From assembly GCA_023446865.1 (NCBI GenBank), contig JAEXPL010000040.1:1-7861 (forward strand): a stretch of DNA of 7,861 nt. The letters run 5' to 3'. The DNA comes from Verrucomicrobiota bacterium (GTDB lineage Bacteria; Verrucomicrobiota; Verrucomicrobiia; Opitutales; Opitutaceae). Position 1 is the first letter of the stretch, and every line of letters starts with the position of its first letter. This document shows positions 1 through 5,903 of this stretch, in pieces. The translations under genes and the position numbers were made by a program. Under the pieces are notes generated by a model. It did not search any database, had not been told where the DNA came from, and was given only the letters and a program-made list of their open reading frames with translations.

Positions 1-1006
1 CGGCGTGGATGCCCTCGGGCACGAAGGTGTTGCCGAGGGTGTACATCTTCATGAGCGGGGTGAGGTGGGCGGTGTCGCCGAAGTCGTAGGTGAACTTGCC
101 CTTCGTGAGCGAGGGGCAGGAGGCCGGTTCGACCGCGAGCACGCGGGTGTTGCGCTCGCCGCGCAGCTTCTTGCCGAGGAAGGGGAACGCGAGGCCGGCG
201 AAGTTGCTGCCGCCGCCCGCGCAGGCGATGACGACATCGGGGTAGTCGCCGGCGGCCTCGAGCTGCTTGAGCGCCTCCAGGCCGATGACGGTCTGGTGGA
301 GGGCGACGTGGTTGAGGACGGAGCCGAGGGCGTACTTGGCCTGCGGATCATGCGCGGCGACCTCGACGGCCTCGGCGATGGCCATGCCGAGCGAACCGGT
401 GCTGTCGGGATGTTTCGCGAGGATGGCGCGGCCGGCCTCGGTGGTGTTGGAGGGGCTGGCGATCACCTTGCCGCCCCAGGTCTCCATCAACGCGCGACGG
501 TAGGGCTTCTGGTGGTAGCTGACCTTCACCATGTAGATGAGGACCTCGATGTCGAAGAACGCACCGGCGAGGGCGAGCGAGGATCCCCACTGGCCGGCGC
601 CGGTCTCGGTGATGATGCGCTTCACGCCCTCGCGCTTGTTGTAGTAGGCCTGCGGGATGGCGGAGTTGGGCTTGTGCGAACCGGCGGGGGAGACGCCCTC
701 GTTCTTGAAATAGATCTTGGCCGGGGTGCCGAGGAACTGCTCGAGGCGGCGGGCGCGGTGCAGCGGGGTGCAGCGCCACTGGCGGTAGATGTCGCGCACC
801 GGCTCCGGAATCTGGATCCAGCGGTCGGTCGACACTTCCTGCTCGATCACGGCCATCGGGAAGATGGGCGCGAGATCCTGCGGGCCAATGGGCTTCATCG
901 TGCCCGGATGAATCACCGGCGGTAGCGCGGCGGGCAGGTCGGCCGCGATGTTGTACCAGGCGGTCGGAATCTCGGTTTCGGGAAGCAGATATTTGACGTT
1001 GGCCAT
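1..1006 (-). CDS. trpB2: Tryptophan synthase beta subunit, TrpB2 type (3' end beyond the window)
   Basis: PLP-dependent enzyme that condenses indole with L-serine to make L-tryptophan, the last step of the pathway, in the cytoplasm. The 335 visible codons start MANVKYLLPE at an ATG (complement of 1004-1006) and leave the window in frame. The Schiff-base lysine is K112 in SHKPNS, the conserved ETGAGQWG follows at 134-141 (E134 is the likely catalytic acid), and the phosphate-binding glycine loop GGGSN is at 264-268. W in ETGAGQWG, where ordinary TrpB has H, and the long N-terminal extension before the PLP lysine point to the TrpB2 subfamily, usually about 450 residues, so roughly a quarter is missing on the left. 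No Shine-Dalgarno is visible upstream. No other trp gene is seen here; TrpB2 genes often stand apart from trpA. It may serve as an indole-salvaging enzyme instead of a TrpA partner (family knowledge, not shown by this sequence). Confidence 0.95.
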   Translation of the reverse strand, partial: MANVKYLLPETEIPTAWYNIAADLPAALPPVIHPGTMKPIGPQDLAPIFPMAVIEQEVSTDRWIQIPEPVRDIYRQWRCTPLHRARRLEQFLGTPAKIYFKNEGVSPAGSHKPNSAIPQAYYNKREGVKRIITETGAGQWGSSLALAGAFFDIEVLIYMVKVSYHQKPYRRALMETWGGKVIASPSNTTEAGRAILAKHPDSTGSLGMAIAEAVEVAAHDPQAKYALGSVLNHVALHQTVIGLEALKQLEAAGDYPDVVIACAGGGSNFAGLAFPFLGKKLRGERNTRVLAVEPASCPSLTKGKFTYDFGDTAHLTPLMKMYTLGNTFVPEGIHA

Positions 1007-1125
1007 GAGGGTTGCGGGGACGAAGGGGCGCGGGACCGGCGGGGGAGCGGGGCGCGGAAAGGGTTTGGAAGAGCCAAGCAGAGCGCGCCGCGGGCGGCAG
1101 GGAAAGCGTTTTTGTGCACGCAAGT

Positions 1126-1141
1126 GCGCGGCGCGCCGCGC
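1126..1141. repeat. 16-bp perfect GC palindrome
   Basis: The sequence GCGCGGCGCGCCGCGC reads the same on both strands. It lies about 120 bp upstream of the trpB2 start and about 90 bp downstream of the xylanase stop. It is made only of G and C in a GC-rich region, so chance is a real explanation; there is no adjacent T-run to make it an intrinsic terminator. Confidence 0.5.
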
Positions 1142-1176
1142 CGGGGCGAAGGCGCTGGCGCGCTTTCGCGAGTCCA

Positions 1177-1205
1177 CGCCACCGCGGCATACCGGCGCCA
1201 CCGCG
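1177..1205. repeat. 10-bp direct repeat, two copies 19 bp apart
   Basis: CGCCACCGCG occurs at 1177-1186 and again at 1196-1205. The copies lie on the same face of the helix only approximately (19-bp period). Function unknown; low-complexity GC sequence could explain it. Confidence 0.4.
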
Positions 1206-1229
1206 CGGGGGCCGGGTTCCTCTGTCGGG

Positions 1230-2381
1230 TCAGGGCGCCGGGGTTGCGCCGAGGACTTCAATCACCGCGCGCAACGCGGGCTTGGGCTCGCCCGCGCGAT
1301 CCCAGAGCAACGGGTAATCGGTGCGGCCGCGGATCGGGAAGTTGTTGAGCCAAGAAGTGCGGTCGGTGGTGCCCCAGAAGGTCACGCGGGTGAGGTTGGA
1401 GCTGTGTTTGGCGAATACGGTGAAGATCTCGGCGTAGCGGCGCGCCAGTTCGGCCTGCTTTTCCGCCGGCATGCCGGCACGGTACGGGTCGAGCTCAGGC
1501 GCGGTCTCGAAGAGGGTCGAGATCTCGGCGCCGAAGTAGTTCATCGGTCGCGGGAGCACGGTGACGTCGAGCTCGGTGATCATCACCTTGAATCCGGCGT
1601 TGGCGAAGTCGTTGAGCGAGGCCTCGATCGCGCCGATCGTGGGCCAGTCGAGGCCCCAATGACCCTGCGAGCCCACGGCGTCGATCCGCAGCCCGCGGGC
1701 GCGGATCGCCTGGACGAGCTTGAGCACACCCGCGCGTTTCACGGGGTTCTCGAGGGAGTAGTCGTTGTAGTAGAGCTCGGCGTCGGGATCGGCCTGATGG
1801 GCCGCCTCGAACGCCGCGAAGATGCCCTCCTCGCCGAGGATGCGGTACCAGGGCTTGTCCGTGCGCAACTGGCCGTCGTCGTCGCGGATGGCCTCGTTGA
1901 CGACATCCCAGCCGGCGACCTTGCCCTTGTAGCGGCCGACGACGGTGGCGATGTGATGACGGAGACGCTGCAGAAGCGCCTCGCGGGAGATCTCGGAGCC
2001 GTCGGCATTCTGGAAGACCCAGGCGGGTGTCTGCGAATGCCACATCAGCGTGTGGCCGATCAACTGCATCCGGTCGCGCTGGCCGAGCGCGACGAAACGA
2101 TCCGCCAGGTCGAAGTCGAATTGGTCGGGCTTCGGCTCGATGTGCTCCCACTTCATGATGTTGCCCGGGGTGATCGAGTTGAAGTGCGTCGCCAGGAGTC
2201 TCTCGCTGATCGGGTCCTCGCCCTTGATCAGATCGGTGCCGAGCGCGGCGCCGATGTGAAAGCGGCTGCCGACGGCGTCTTTGAGAGAGGGAGTGACCGG
2301 AGCTGCGGGCTCGGCGGCGTAGGCTCCGCAGGCGAGCAGGGCGAGTCCAACGAGGATGGTGAGGCGGGGATGGCGAGGCAT
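1230..2381 (-). CDS. GH10 endo-1,4-beta-xylanase, exported
   Basis: Predicted glycoside hydrolase family 10 enzyme of 383 residues that cuts the xylan backbone with retention of configuration. The acid/base is E163 in WDVVNEA and the nucleophile is E270 in ITELDV, both in the standard GH10 setting; HTLMWHSQTP (110-119) and the aromatic TFWG (334-337) near the C-terminus are also typical. The N-terminus is a signal peptide: RHPR, a hydrophobic stretch (8-18), then AYA|AE with cleavage near 22-23. An LLAC sequence at 15-18 could instead be a lipobox, so it may be a lipoprotein. The ATG at 2379-2381 is chosen because it puts this signal at the very start; the frame stays open far upstream, but that sequence overlaps the phosphoesterase gene and makes no sense as protein. 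It is a single-domain enzyme with no carbohydrate-binding module. No other xylan gene is in the window. Confidence 0.95.
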   Translation of the reverse strand: MPRHPRLTILVGLALLACGAYAAEPAAPVTPSLKDAVGSRFHIGAALGTDLIKGEDPISERLLATHFNSITPGNIMKWEHIEPKPDQFDFDLADRFVALGQRDRMQLIGHTLMWHSQTPAWVFQNADGSEISREALLQRLRHHIATVVGRYKGKVAGWDVVNEAIRDDDGQLRTDKPWYRILGEEGIFAAFEAAHQADPDAELYYNDYSLENPVKRAGVLKLVQAIRARGLRIDAVGSQGHWGLDWPTIGAIEASLNDFANAGFKVMITELDVTVLPRPMNYFGAEISTLFETAPELDPYRAGMPAEKQAELARRYAEIFTVFAKHSSNLTRVTFWGTTDRTSWLNNFPIRGRTDYPLLWDRAGEPKPALRAVIEVLGATPAP

Positions 2382-2391
2382 GGCGGCAGAA

Positions 2392-2428
2392 GTTCGCTCG
2401 AACGCTGGTAGCGTCAATGACGCGTTCG
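2392..2428. promoter_or_regulatory. Overlapping inverted repeats upstream of the xylanase
   Basis: Three inverted repeats share bases: GTTCG-CT-CGAAC (2392-2403), ACGCT-GGT-AGCGT (2402-2414) and CGAACGC...GCGTTCG (arms 2399-2405 and 2422-2428). They end 11 bp before the xylanase ATG. A TTGACG (minus strand, 2412-2417) resembles a -35 box, but the sequence 17 bp further on (AACTTC) is a poor -10. This looks like a binding site for a regulator of the xylanase, or a 5' leader hairpin; which regulator cannot be said. Confidence 0.4.
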
Positions 2429-2654
2429 GGTGATGCGGGGGCGTTCCGCCGCGGGCGGTTTCGTGCGCGGCAGGTGTCAGTCTCGATTCTTGCGTGGTCC
2501 TCTTGCGGCATGGCGAGGTTCGCGGCTGAACGGTGTGCTGGGAGAACGAGAATTGGCGGCGGTTTCCTGGTGGCGTTTCTGCATAGCTTGCCGCCCGCGG
2601 CAGACCGCGAGGCTCGTAACTCCACGCCAGGTCCACCCGCTTCATTAACGTCAT

Positions 2655-2689
2655 TTGCCCCACCTGAGGCGTGAGCTTCGAGGTGGCAA
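2655..2689 (-). repeat. Imperfect hairpin after the phosphoesterase gene
   Basis: On the plus strand TTGCCCCACCT (2655-2665) faces AGGTGGCAA (2681-2689) across 15 bases; the arms pair over 9 bp with a 2-base bulge. It lies 55-89 bp past the phosphoesterase stop. Without a T-run it is at best a factor-assisted terminator or an RNA 3' end stabiliser. Confidence 0.35.
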
Positions 2690-2743
2690 CACCGCCGCTC
2701 AAGGAGCTGCCCGCGGAGCTCGATTGTTTGGGCTCGGGACGCG

Positions 2744-3619
2744 CTACTCGACAACGAGGAGGTCGACTTGCGGGCGGCAGAAGAGGCGTAGGTCGTGGAA
2801 GCTGCCGATGCCGCGGGTGGTGTGGATCCAGCGGCCTTCCCAATGGTGCAGACCGGCGGCGAAACGCTTGTCCGCCACCGGAGCGAGAGGCGCGCCGAGG
2901 AAGGGCAACCGGAACTGCCCGCCGTGGGTGTGGCCGCAGAGCAGCAGATCCCAGTCGAGCGGGCGGAAGAGGCTCTTGGTATCGGGATTGTGGCTGAGGA
3001 CGATTCGGAGGGCGTTGCCGCGCGGCGGGAGCGAGGCGAAGGCGCGGCTGGGCTCGCAGTCGCCGGCCCATGGATCGCCAACGCCGACCAATTGGATGGG
3101 GTTCCCGCCGAGGTCGAGCGTGTGCGAGGCGTTGCGCAGAAGCCGGACTCCGGCACGTGCGAGAAGGTCGGAAACGGGCAGGAAGGAGGCGTTGGCGCCG
3201 CGCGCGGCCGACCAGCGGCCGCCATCGTGGTTGCCGAGGCAGGCGAACGTCGGCACGGACGCGGCCAATCGGTGGAGCGTGCGTTCGTACTCGGGCGAGG
3301 CGGTAAACGGACCGGGGATGAAGTCGCCGGTGAGCGCGGCGAGGTCCGGCTTCAACCCGAGGCCGAGCGTGATGGCCCGATCGACGAGTGCGAGCGACGC
3401 GGCATCCGAGATGTGGAGGTCCGAGAGGTGGAGAATCCGAAGCGGCGTGCCGCGGCCGAGTGGGACGTGAACCTTGTCGCAGTCGAGCCAGCGCGGCTCG
3501 AGCCATCGGGCGTAGCCCGCCGCCCCGAGACCGGCGAGCAGGGCCGCGCCCAGAAACCGGCGACGGGTGAGGAGGGCGGCGGGGCGAACCGGAGCCAGTT
3601 GGGGACCCAGCGGCGGCAT
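2744..3619 (-). CDS. Metallophosphoesterase with twin-arginine signal (YaeI-like)
   Basis: Calcineurin-like phosphoesterase of 291 residues, close in layout to YaeI/YkuE-type enzymes that hydrolyse phosphodiesters outside the cytoplasmic membrane. The metal ligands appear in order: D67 and H69 (SDLH), D99 (TGDF), N130-H131 (GNHD), H210 (SHNPD), H230 and H232 (GHTHGG). The N-terminus carries a twin-arginine motif, TRRRFLG at 18-24, followed by a hydrophobic stretch to about 36, so folded export through Tat is likely. The ATG at 3617-3619 is used; a GTG at codon 11 would also keep the Tat motif. It starts 10 bp after the hipA stop, so it is probably co-transcribed with hipBA. That position is unexpected for an exported enzyme and may be accidental. 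The substrate is unknown; lipid A precursors and phosphodiesters are known for relatives. Confidence 0.9.
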   Translation of the reverse strand: MPPLGPQLAPVRPAALLTRRRFLGAALLAGLGAAGYARWLEPRWLDCDKVHVPLGRGTPLRILHLSDLHISDAASLALVDRAITLGLGLKPDLAALTGDFIPGPFTASPEYERTLHRLAASVPTFACLGNHDGGRWSAARGANASFLPVSDLLARAGVRLLRNASHTLDLGGNPIQLVGVGDPWAGDCEPSRAFASLPPRGNALRIVLSHNPDTKSLFRPLDWDLLLCGHTHGGQFRLPFLGAPLAPVADKRFAAGLHHWEGRWIHTTRGIGSFHDLRLFCRPQVDLLVVE

Positions 3620-3629
3620 GGCGGTGACT

Positions 3630-4961
3630 CTATCCGGCGAGCTCGGCGGCGAGTTGCTTCGCGGAGCGGCGCACGCCGGCGAGGATCGCGTCGGCTACGG
3701 CAGCGGGGAACTTCTTCGGGAGCGAGGGGGCGACGCGGTCGAGCACGGCGGGCGTGGTCTCGACGAGCTCGGCGAGCAGGGCGGGCATGTCCGGCACGCC
3801 GCAGCGTTTGCCGGTCTCGAACCAGTGGCGGGCGCGGATCTCGGCCCAGCGGTAGTGGCGCGACTTTCCCTCCACGGCCATTGCCATCTTCACCTTCTCT
3901 GGAGCGTACTGGCCTTGGCTGTGCCCGAGGATCGGATGCGCGGAGAGGATGTCGTAGAGCGGGGTGAGCCGGTAAGCCCCACCGGGGAGGATGAAGAGGG
4001 AGAAGTTCTTCGCGTGACCGTCGATTGCGGCGAGGAGCCAGAAGACGACTTGGGCGCGGAGGAACTGGCGGAGGTCGTCGGCGGCGTTGTGCGAGGCTTG
4101 GAGGATCGTGGCAACGCGGCGCATGCCCGGGCCGCCGTCGCTCTCGTACTTGGAGGCGGGCGGCGTAGCGGTGGCCTGGCAGAAGTCCTCCTGCGGGAGC
4201 CGCAGCCAGTATTTGCCGTCGGTGGATAGCCGGCGGTCGAAGCGCTCGATGACCAGCGCCTTCTTGCTGCCGAAACTCGTGATCTGGCAGGGGGCGACGG
4301 CCAGGCCGTACTCGCGGACGATCTGGGCGCAAAGCCACTCATTTTCGATGGAGGTCGAGAAATCGATGCCCAGCGGCAGGGTGCCGATCGGTAGCTTGAG
4401 GATGTGCGTGGTGGGCGTGGCGCCGGTCGGACGATGCCAGGCATTCTTGTGCCAGAGCAGGGCGGTCTTCTCCTGTGCGCCGGCGATCGAAATGCGGAAA
4501 GGCTCGGTGTCGTCGGGCACTTGGCCGAGGCCGAGGGCGCCGGTATTGGCGAGTTCGGACGCGATGGCGGCGTCGCTGAGGGGCTGACCGGTGATGCGCT
4601 GGATGTCCGGAGCCTCGGCATCGACGGGCAGAAGCTGCAACGCACCGACGCAGTCGCGTCCGATTTGCTGCAGGAGGTCGAAGACGGCGGTGGAGGCGGT
4701 TTTGAATCGTCGGTGGATGCGCTCGCGGATCTGGCGGTTGTCGGGGAGGAGATTGTCGAAGTACGCTTCGACACCTGTGCGGTAGGGCTCGGCGGACGGC
4801 CGGAGGGGGAACGCGAGCGAGATCGGGCGCGCGGCAGGGGAGGAGAGCCAGGTGTCGGCGTAACGGAACTCGTGGGTGCTCGCGGCGGTGCGAGTCCAGG
4901 TGCCGACGCGCTCGCCGTTCATCCAGACCGAGAGCTCGCTGTACTTGGCGAGGCGGCCCAT
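3630..4961 (-). CDS. hipA: HipA serine/threonine kinase toxin
   Basis: Toxin kinase of the HipBA module, 443 residues, matching the length of E. coli HipA (440). In E. coli it phosphorylates glutamyl-tRNA synthetase, which stalls translation and produces persisters; the target here is not shown by sequence. The N-terminal subdomain (about 11-115) precedes the kinase fold. S158 in RISIAGAQEKTA is the autophosphorylated serine equivalent of the phosphate loop, K189 in LKLPIG the ATP lysine, D314 and N319 in DGHAKN the catalytic pair, and D337 in LYD the Mg ligand. KYESDGGPG (271-279) and RLPQED (254-259) closely follow the E. coli protein. All catalytic residues are intact. S28 and V93 sit where E. 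coli has G22 and P86 (see findings). The ATG lies 3 bp after the hipB stop with a good ribosome site inside hipB, so the two are translationally coupled. Confidence 0.95.
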   Translation of the reverse strand: MGRLAKYSELSVWMNGERVGTWTRTAASTHEFRYADTWLSSPAARPISLAFPLRPSAEPYRTGVEAYFDNLLPDNRQIRERIHRRFKTASTAVFDLLQQIGRDCVGALQLLPVDAEAPDIQRITGQPLSDAAIASELANTGALGLGQVPDDTEPFRISIAGAQEKTALLWHKNAWHRPTGATPTTHILKLPIGTLPLGIDFSTSIENEWLCAQIVREYGLAVAPCQITSFGSKKALVIERFDRRLSTDGKYWLRLPQEDFCQATATPPASKYESDGGPGMRRVATILQASHNAADDLRQFLRAQVVFWLLAAIDGHAKNFSLFILPGGAYRLTPLYDILSAHPILGHSQGQYAPEKVKMAMAVEGKSRHYRWAEIRARHWFETGKRCGVPDMPALLAELVETTPAVLDRVAPSLPKKFPAAVADAILAGVRRSAKQLAAELAG

Positions 4962-4964
4962 GGC

Positions 4965-5210
4965 TTACCACTCCCCGGTCTGCTCGGTCTTTTCGCGGTG
5001 GCGGAGGACGACCTCGACATTGAGCGCGTTGAGGACGCGCAGGACCTTGGCGAAACTCGCCGGGCCGGGATTGGTCTCGAGCTGGGAGATGGCGTTCTGG
5101 GCGAGTCCGGTGCGGGCGCCCACGGCCTGTTGGGTCATCTGCCGCTCGCGGCGGAAACCGCGCAGGATGACGCCCAGCTGCTCGGTGGTCTTGATTGGGA
5201 AGTCAACCAT
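4965..5210 (-). CDS. hipB: HipB antitoxin, XRE-type DNA-binding protein
   Basis: Antitoxin and autorepressor of the hip module, 81 residues against 88 in E. coli HipB. It is a single helix-turn-helix domain: helix 2 is about TQQAVGARTG (26-35) and the recognition helix about AQNAISQLET (37-46), followed by a dimer-forming strand (VEVVLR, 65-70). The tail ends in TEQTGEW; the E. coli protein also ends in Glu-Trp after a flexible tail that marks it for Lon degradation, so the same labile-antitoxin logic is likely. The ATG at 5208-5210 follows a short AT-rich promoter region with no Shine-Dalgarno, so the message may be leaderless. Antitoxin precedes toxin, the usual hip order. Confidence 0.94.
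   Translation of the reverse strand: MVDFPIKTTEQLGVILRGFRRERQMTQQAVGARTGLAQNAISQLETNPGPASFAKVLRVLNALNVEVVLRHREKTEQTGEW
4971..4976 (-). promoter_or_regulatory. Ribosome binding site of hipA
   Basis: GGGGAG on the minus strand lies inside the last codons of hipB, 9 bases before the hipA ATG. It is the clearest Shine-Dalgarno in the window and fixes the hipA start; its place inside hipB supports coupled translation. Confidence 0.7.
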
Positions 5211-5227
5211 ATCGTGTAAAACAGATA
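5210..5227. promoter_or_regulatory. Candidate HipB operator, TATC-N10-GATA
   Basis: TATC at 5210-5213 and GATA at 5224-5227 form an 18-bp dyad with the overall span of the E. coli hip operator (TATCC-N8-GGATA), each half matching four of five bases. It touches the hipB start codon and covers the candidate -10 box. More GATA copies follow at 5235-5238 and 5251-5254. Four-base arms in AT-rich DNA could arise by chance. Confidence 0.45.
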
Positions 5228-5250
5228 AAGCCGAGATAGCTACTTTGCAA
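5222..5250 (-). promoter_or_regulatory. Candidate hipBA promoter
   Basis: Reading the minus strand, TTGCAA (5245-5250) is followed after 17 bases by TATCTG (5222-5227), a moderate -35/-10 pair. Transcription would begin a few bases before or at the hipB ATG, giving a leaderless message. The whole 5211-5280 stretch is markedly AT-richer than its surroundings, as expected for a promoter. It also holds two copies of ATGCGG (5256-5261, 5265-5270). Confidence 0.45.
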
Positions 5251-5307
5251 GATAAATGCGGATTATGCGGTAAACGTGATGGCGGCGACTCCGGAGCGGA
5301 CTGCCAT

Positions 5308-5616
5308 CTACGCCACCAGCGGCTCGATCTCGCGGTCGAGGCGGGGGCCGAGGGCGGCGCGGGCGAGCTCGATGTCGCGGGCTTGCTGTAGGTTCAGCCA
5401 GAAGCGTTCGCCGGTACCGAAGAAACGGCCGAGGCGCAGGGCGGTGTCGGCGGTGACGGCGCGGCGGCCCTTGATGATCTCGGTGAGGCGCGAGGCGGGA
5501 ATCCCGGTGCGGCGGCTGAGCTCGTTGCCGGAAAGGCCGTTGGGCTTCATCCAGTCTTCCAGGAGGATCTCGCCGGGGGTGATGTTCGAAAGGTCGGATG
5601 TGGGAGTCTTGCTCAT
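5308..5616 (-). CDS. higA: HigA antitoxin, XRE-type (VapI family)
   Basis: Antitoxin of the HigBA module, 102 residues. The ITPGEILLEDW opening (12-22), the helix-turn-helix region (about 28-52, with recognition around PASRLTEIIKG, 40-50) and the TADTALRLGRFFGTGERFWLNLQ block (55-77) are diagnostic of the HigA/VapI family. It is expected to bind HigB and, as a dimer, the palindromes upstream of higB. The ATG at 5614-5616, giving MSKTPTSD, is preferred over an in-frame ATG 72 bp upstream that would overlap higB and add an arginine-rich, unrelated stretch. It starts 5 bp after the higB stop with no Shine-Dalgarno, so it probably depends on translational coupling. Toxin-first order is typical of hig loci. 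Confidence 0.94.
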   Translation of the reverse strand: MSKTPTSDLSNITPGEILLEDWMKPNGLSGNELSRRTGIPASRLTEIIKGRRAVTADTALRLGRFFGTGERFWLNLQQARDIELARAALGPRLDREIEPLVA

Positions 5617-5621
5617 GGCGT

Positions 5622-5903
5622 TCAATGGTAGTCGACGATTTCGACGTCGTGGGCGTCCTGTTCCTCCCAGCGGAAGCAGATGCGCCATTGGTCGTTGATG
5701 CGGATGCTGTGCTGGCCGCGACGGTCGCCCTTCAGCGCTTCAAGTCGGTTCCCGGGCGGCAGGCGCATGATCTCAAGCCGGTCGGCGGCGGCGAGTTGGA
5801 GCAGTTTCCGACGGGCCGTGCGCTGGATTTCCGAAGGGAAACGGCGCGCTGGCTCACCGTCGAAGACCGATTCCGCGTCGGCGTCGGCAAAGCTTTTTAT
5901 CAC
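5622..5903 (-). CDS. higB: HigB toxin, RelE-superfamily ribosome-dependent mRNA endonuclease
   Basis: Small toxin of 93 residues in the plasmid-maintenance killer family. It is expected to cleave mRNA in the ribosomal A site and stop translation. The MIKSF start, LEALKGDRRG (54-63), the strand QWRICFRW (72-79) and the terminal DYH (91-93) match the family; the final His is catalytic in the Proteus vulgaris HigB, and K58 and R74 sit at positions of known functional residues. The start is a GTG (complement of 5901-5903), supported by the conserved MIKSF that it gives. The protein appears intact and so active. It lies 73 bp after the membrane protease-like gene, and its start codon overlaps the end of a 12-bp inverted repeat. 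Confidence 0.94.
   Translation of the reverse strand: MIKSFADADAESVFDGEPARRFPSEIQRTARRKLLQLAAADRLEIMRLPPGNRLEALKGDRRGQHSIRINDQWRICFRWEEQDAHDVEIVDYH

Larger units (their letters stand above)
1007..1229. other. Very GC-rich gap between xylanase and trpB2
   Basis: This 223-bp stretch carries no supportable gene; open frames across it are read-throughs of the high GC. It should hold the xylanase terminator and the trpB2 promoter, but I see no hairpin followed by a T-run and no convincing -35/-10 pair for the minus strand. It does hold a 16-bp perfect palindrome and a 10-bp direct repeat, listed separately. Confidence 0.6.
2382..2743. other. Gap between phosphoesterase and xylanase
   Basis: A 362-bp stretch without a credible gene. 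Small plus- and minus-strand frames here lack recognisable protein character. Reading in the direction of transcription, it holds a short hairpin (GAGCT...AGCTC, 2704-2721) 22 bp after the phosphoesterase stop, a longer imperfect hairpin at 2655-2689, and a cluster of overlapping inverted repeats at 2392-2428 just before the xylanase start. The gap is long enough to give the xylanase its own promoter and regulator site. Confidence 0.6.

Noticed and set aside
348..1190. Minus-strand open frame of 280 codons overlapping trpB2
   Set aside because: It is in a different frame from trpB2, whose frame shows the PLP lysine, ETGAGQWG and GGGSN motifs; the alternative has none.
948..2411. Long plus-strand open frame of 487 codons opposite the xylanase
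   Set aside because: It lies antisense to the well-supported GH10 gene, its product is a low-complexity mix of Gly, Ala, Arg, Val and Glu with no recognisable motif, and high GC keeps such frames free of stops.
2382..3506. N-terminal extension of the xylanase to a 758-residue protein
   Set aside because: The extension overlaps the phosphoesterase gene in another frame and has shadow-like composition, while a proper signal peptide begins at the ATG at 2381.
2795..3967. Plus-strand open frame of 390 codons opposite the phosphoesterase and hipA
   Set aside because: It crosses two genes with complete catalytic motifs on the other strand and shows no protein-family features.
5211..5307. Possible attachment site or insertion boundary between the two toxin-antitoxin modules
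   Set aside because: The AT-rich sequence holds promoter-like elements and short repeats, but no integrase, tRNA fragment or flanking target duplication is visible.
5617..5688. Upstream start for higA giving a 126-residue protein
   Set aside because: The added 24 residues overlap the end of higB, are arginine-rich and unlike the family; the ATG at 5616 gives the usual HigA length.
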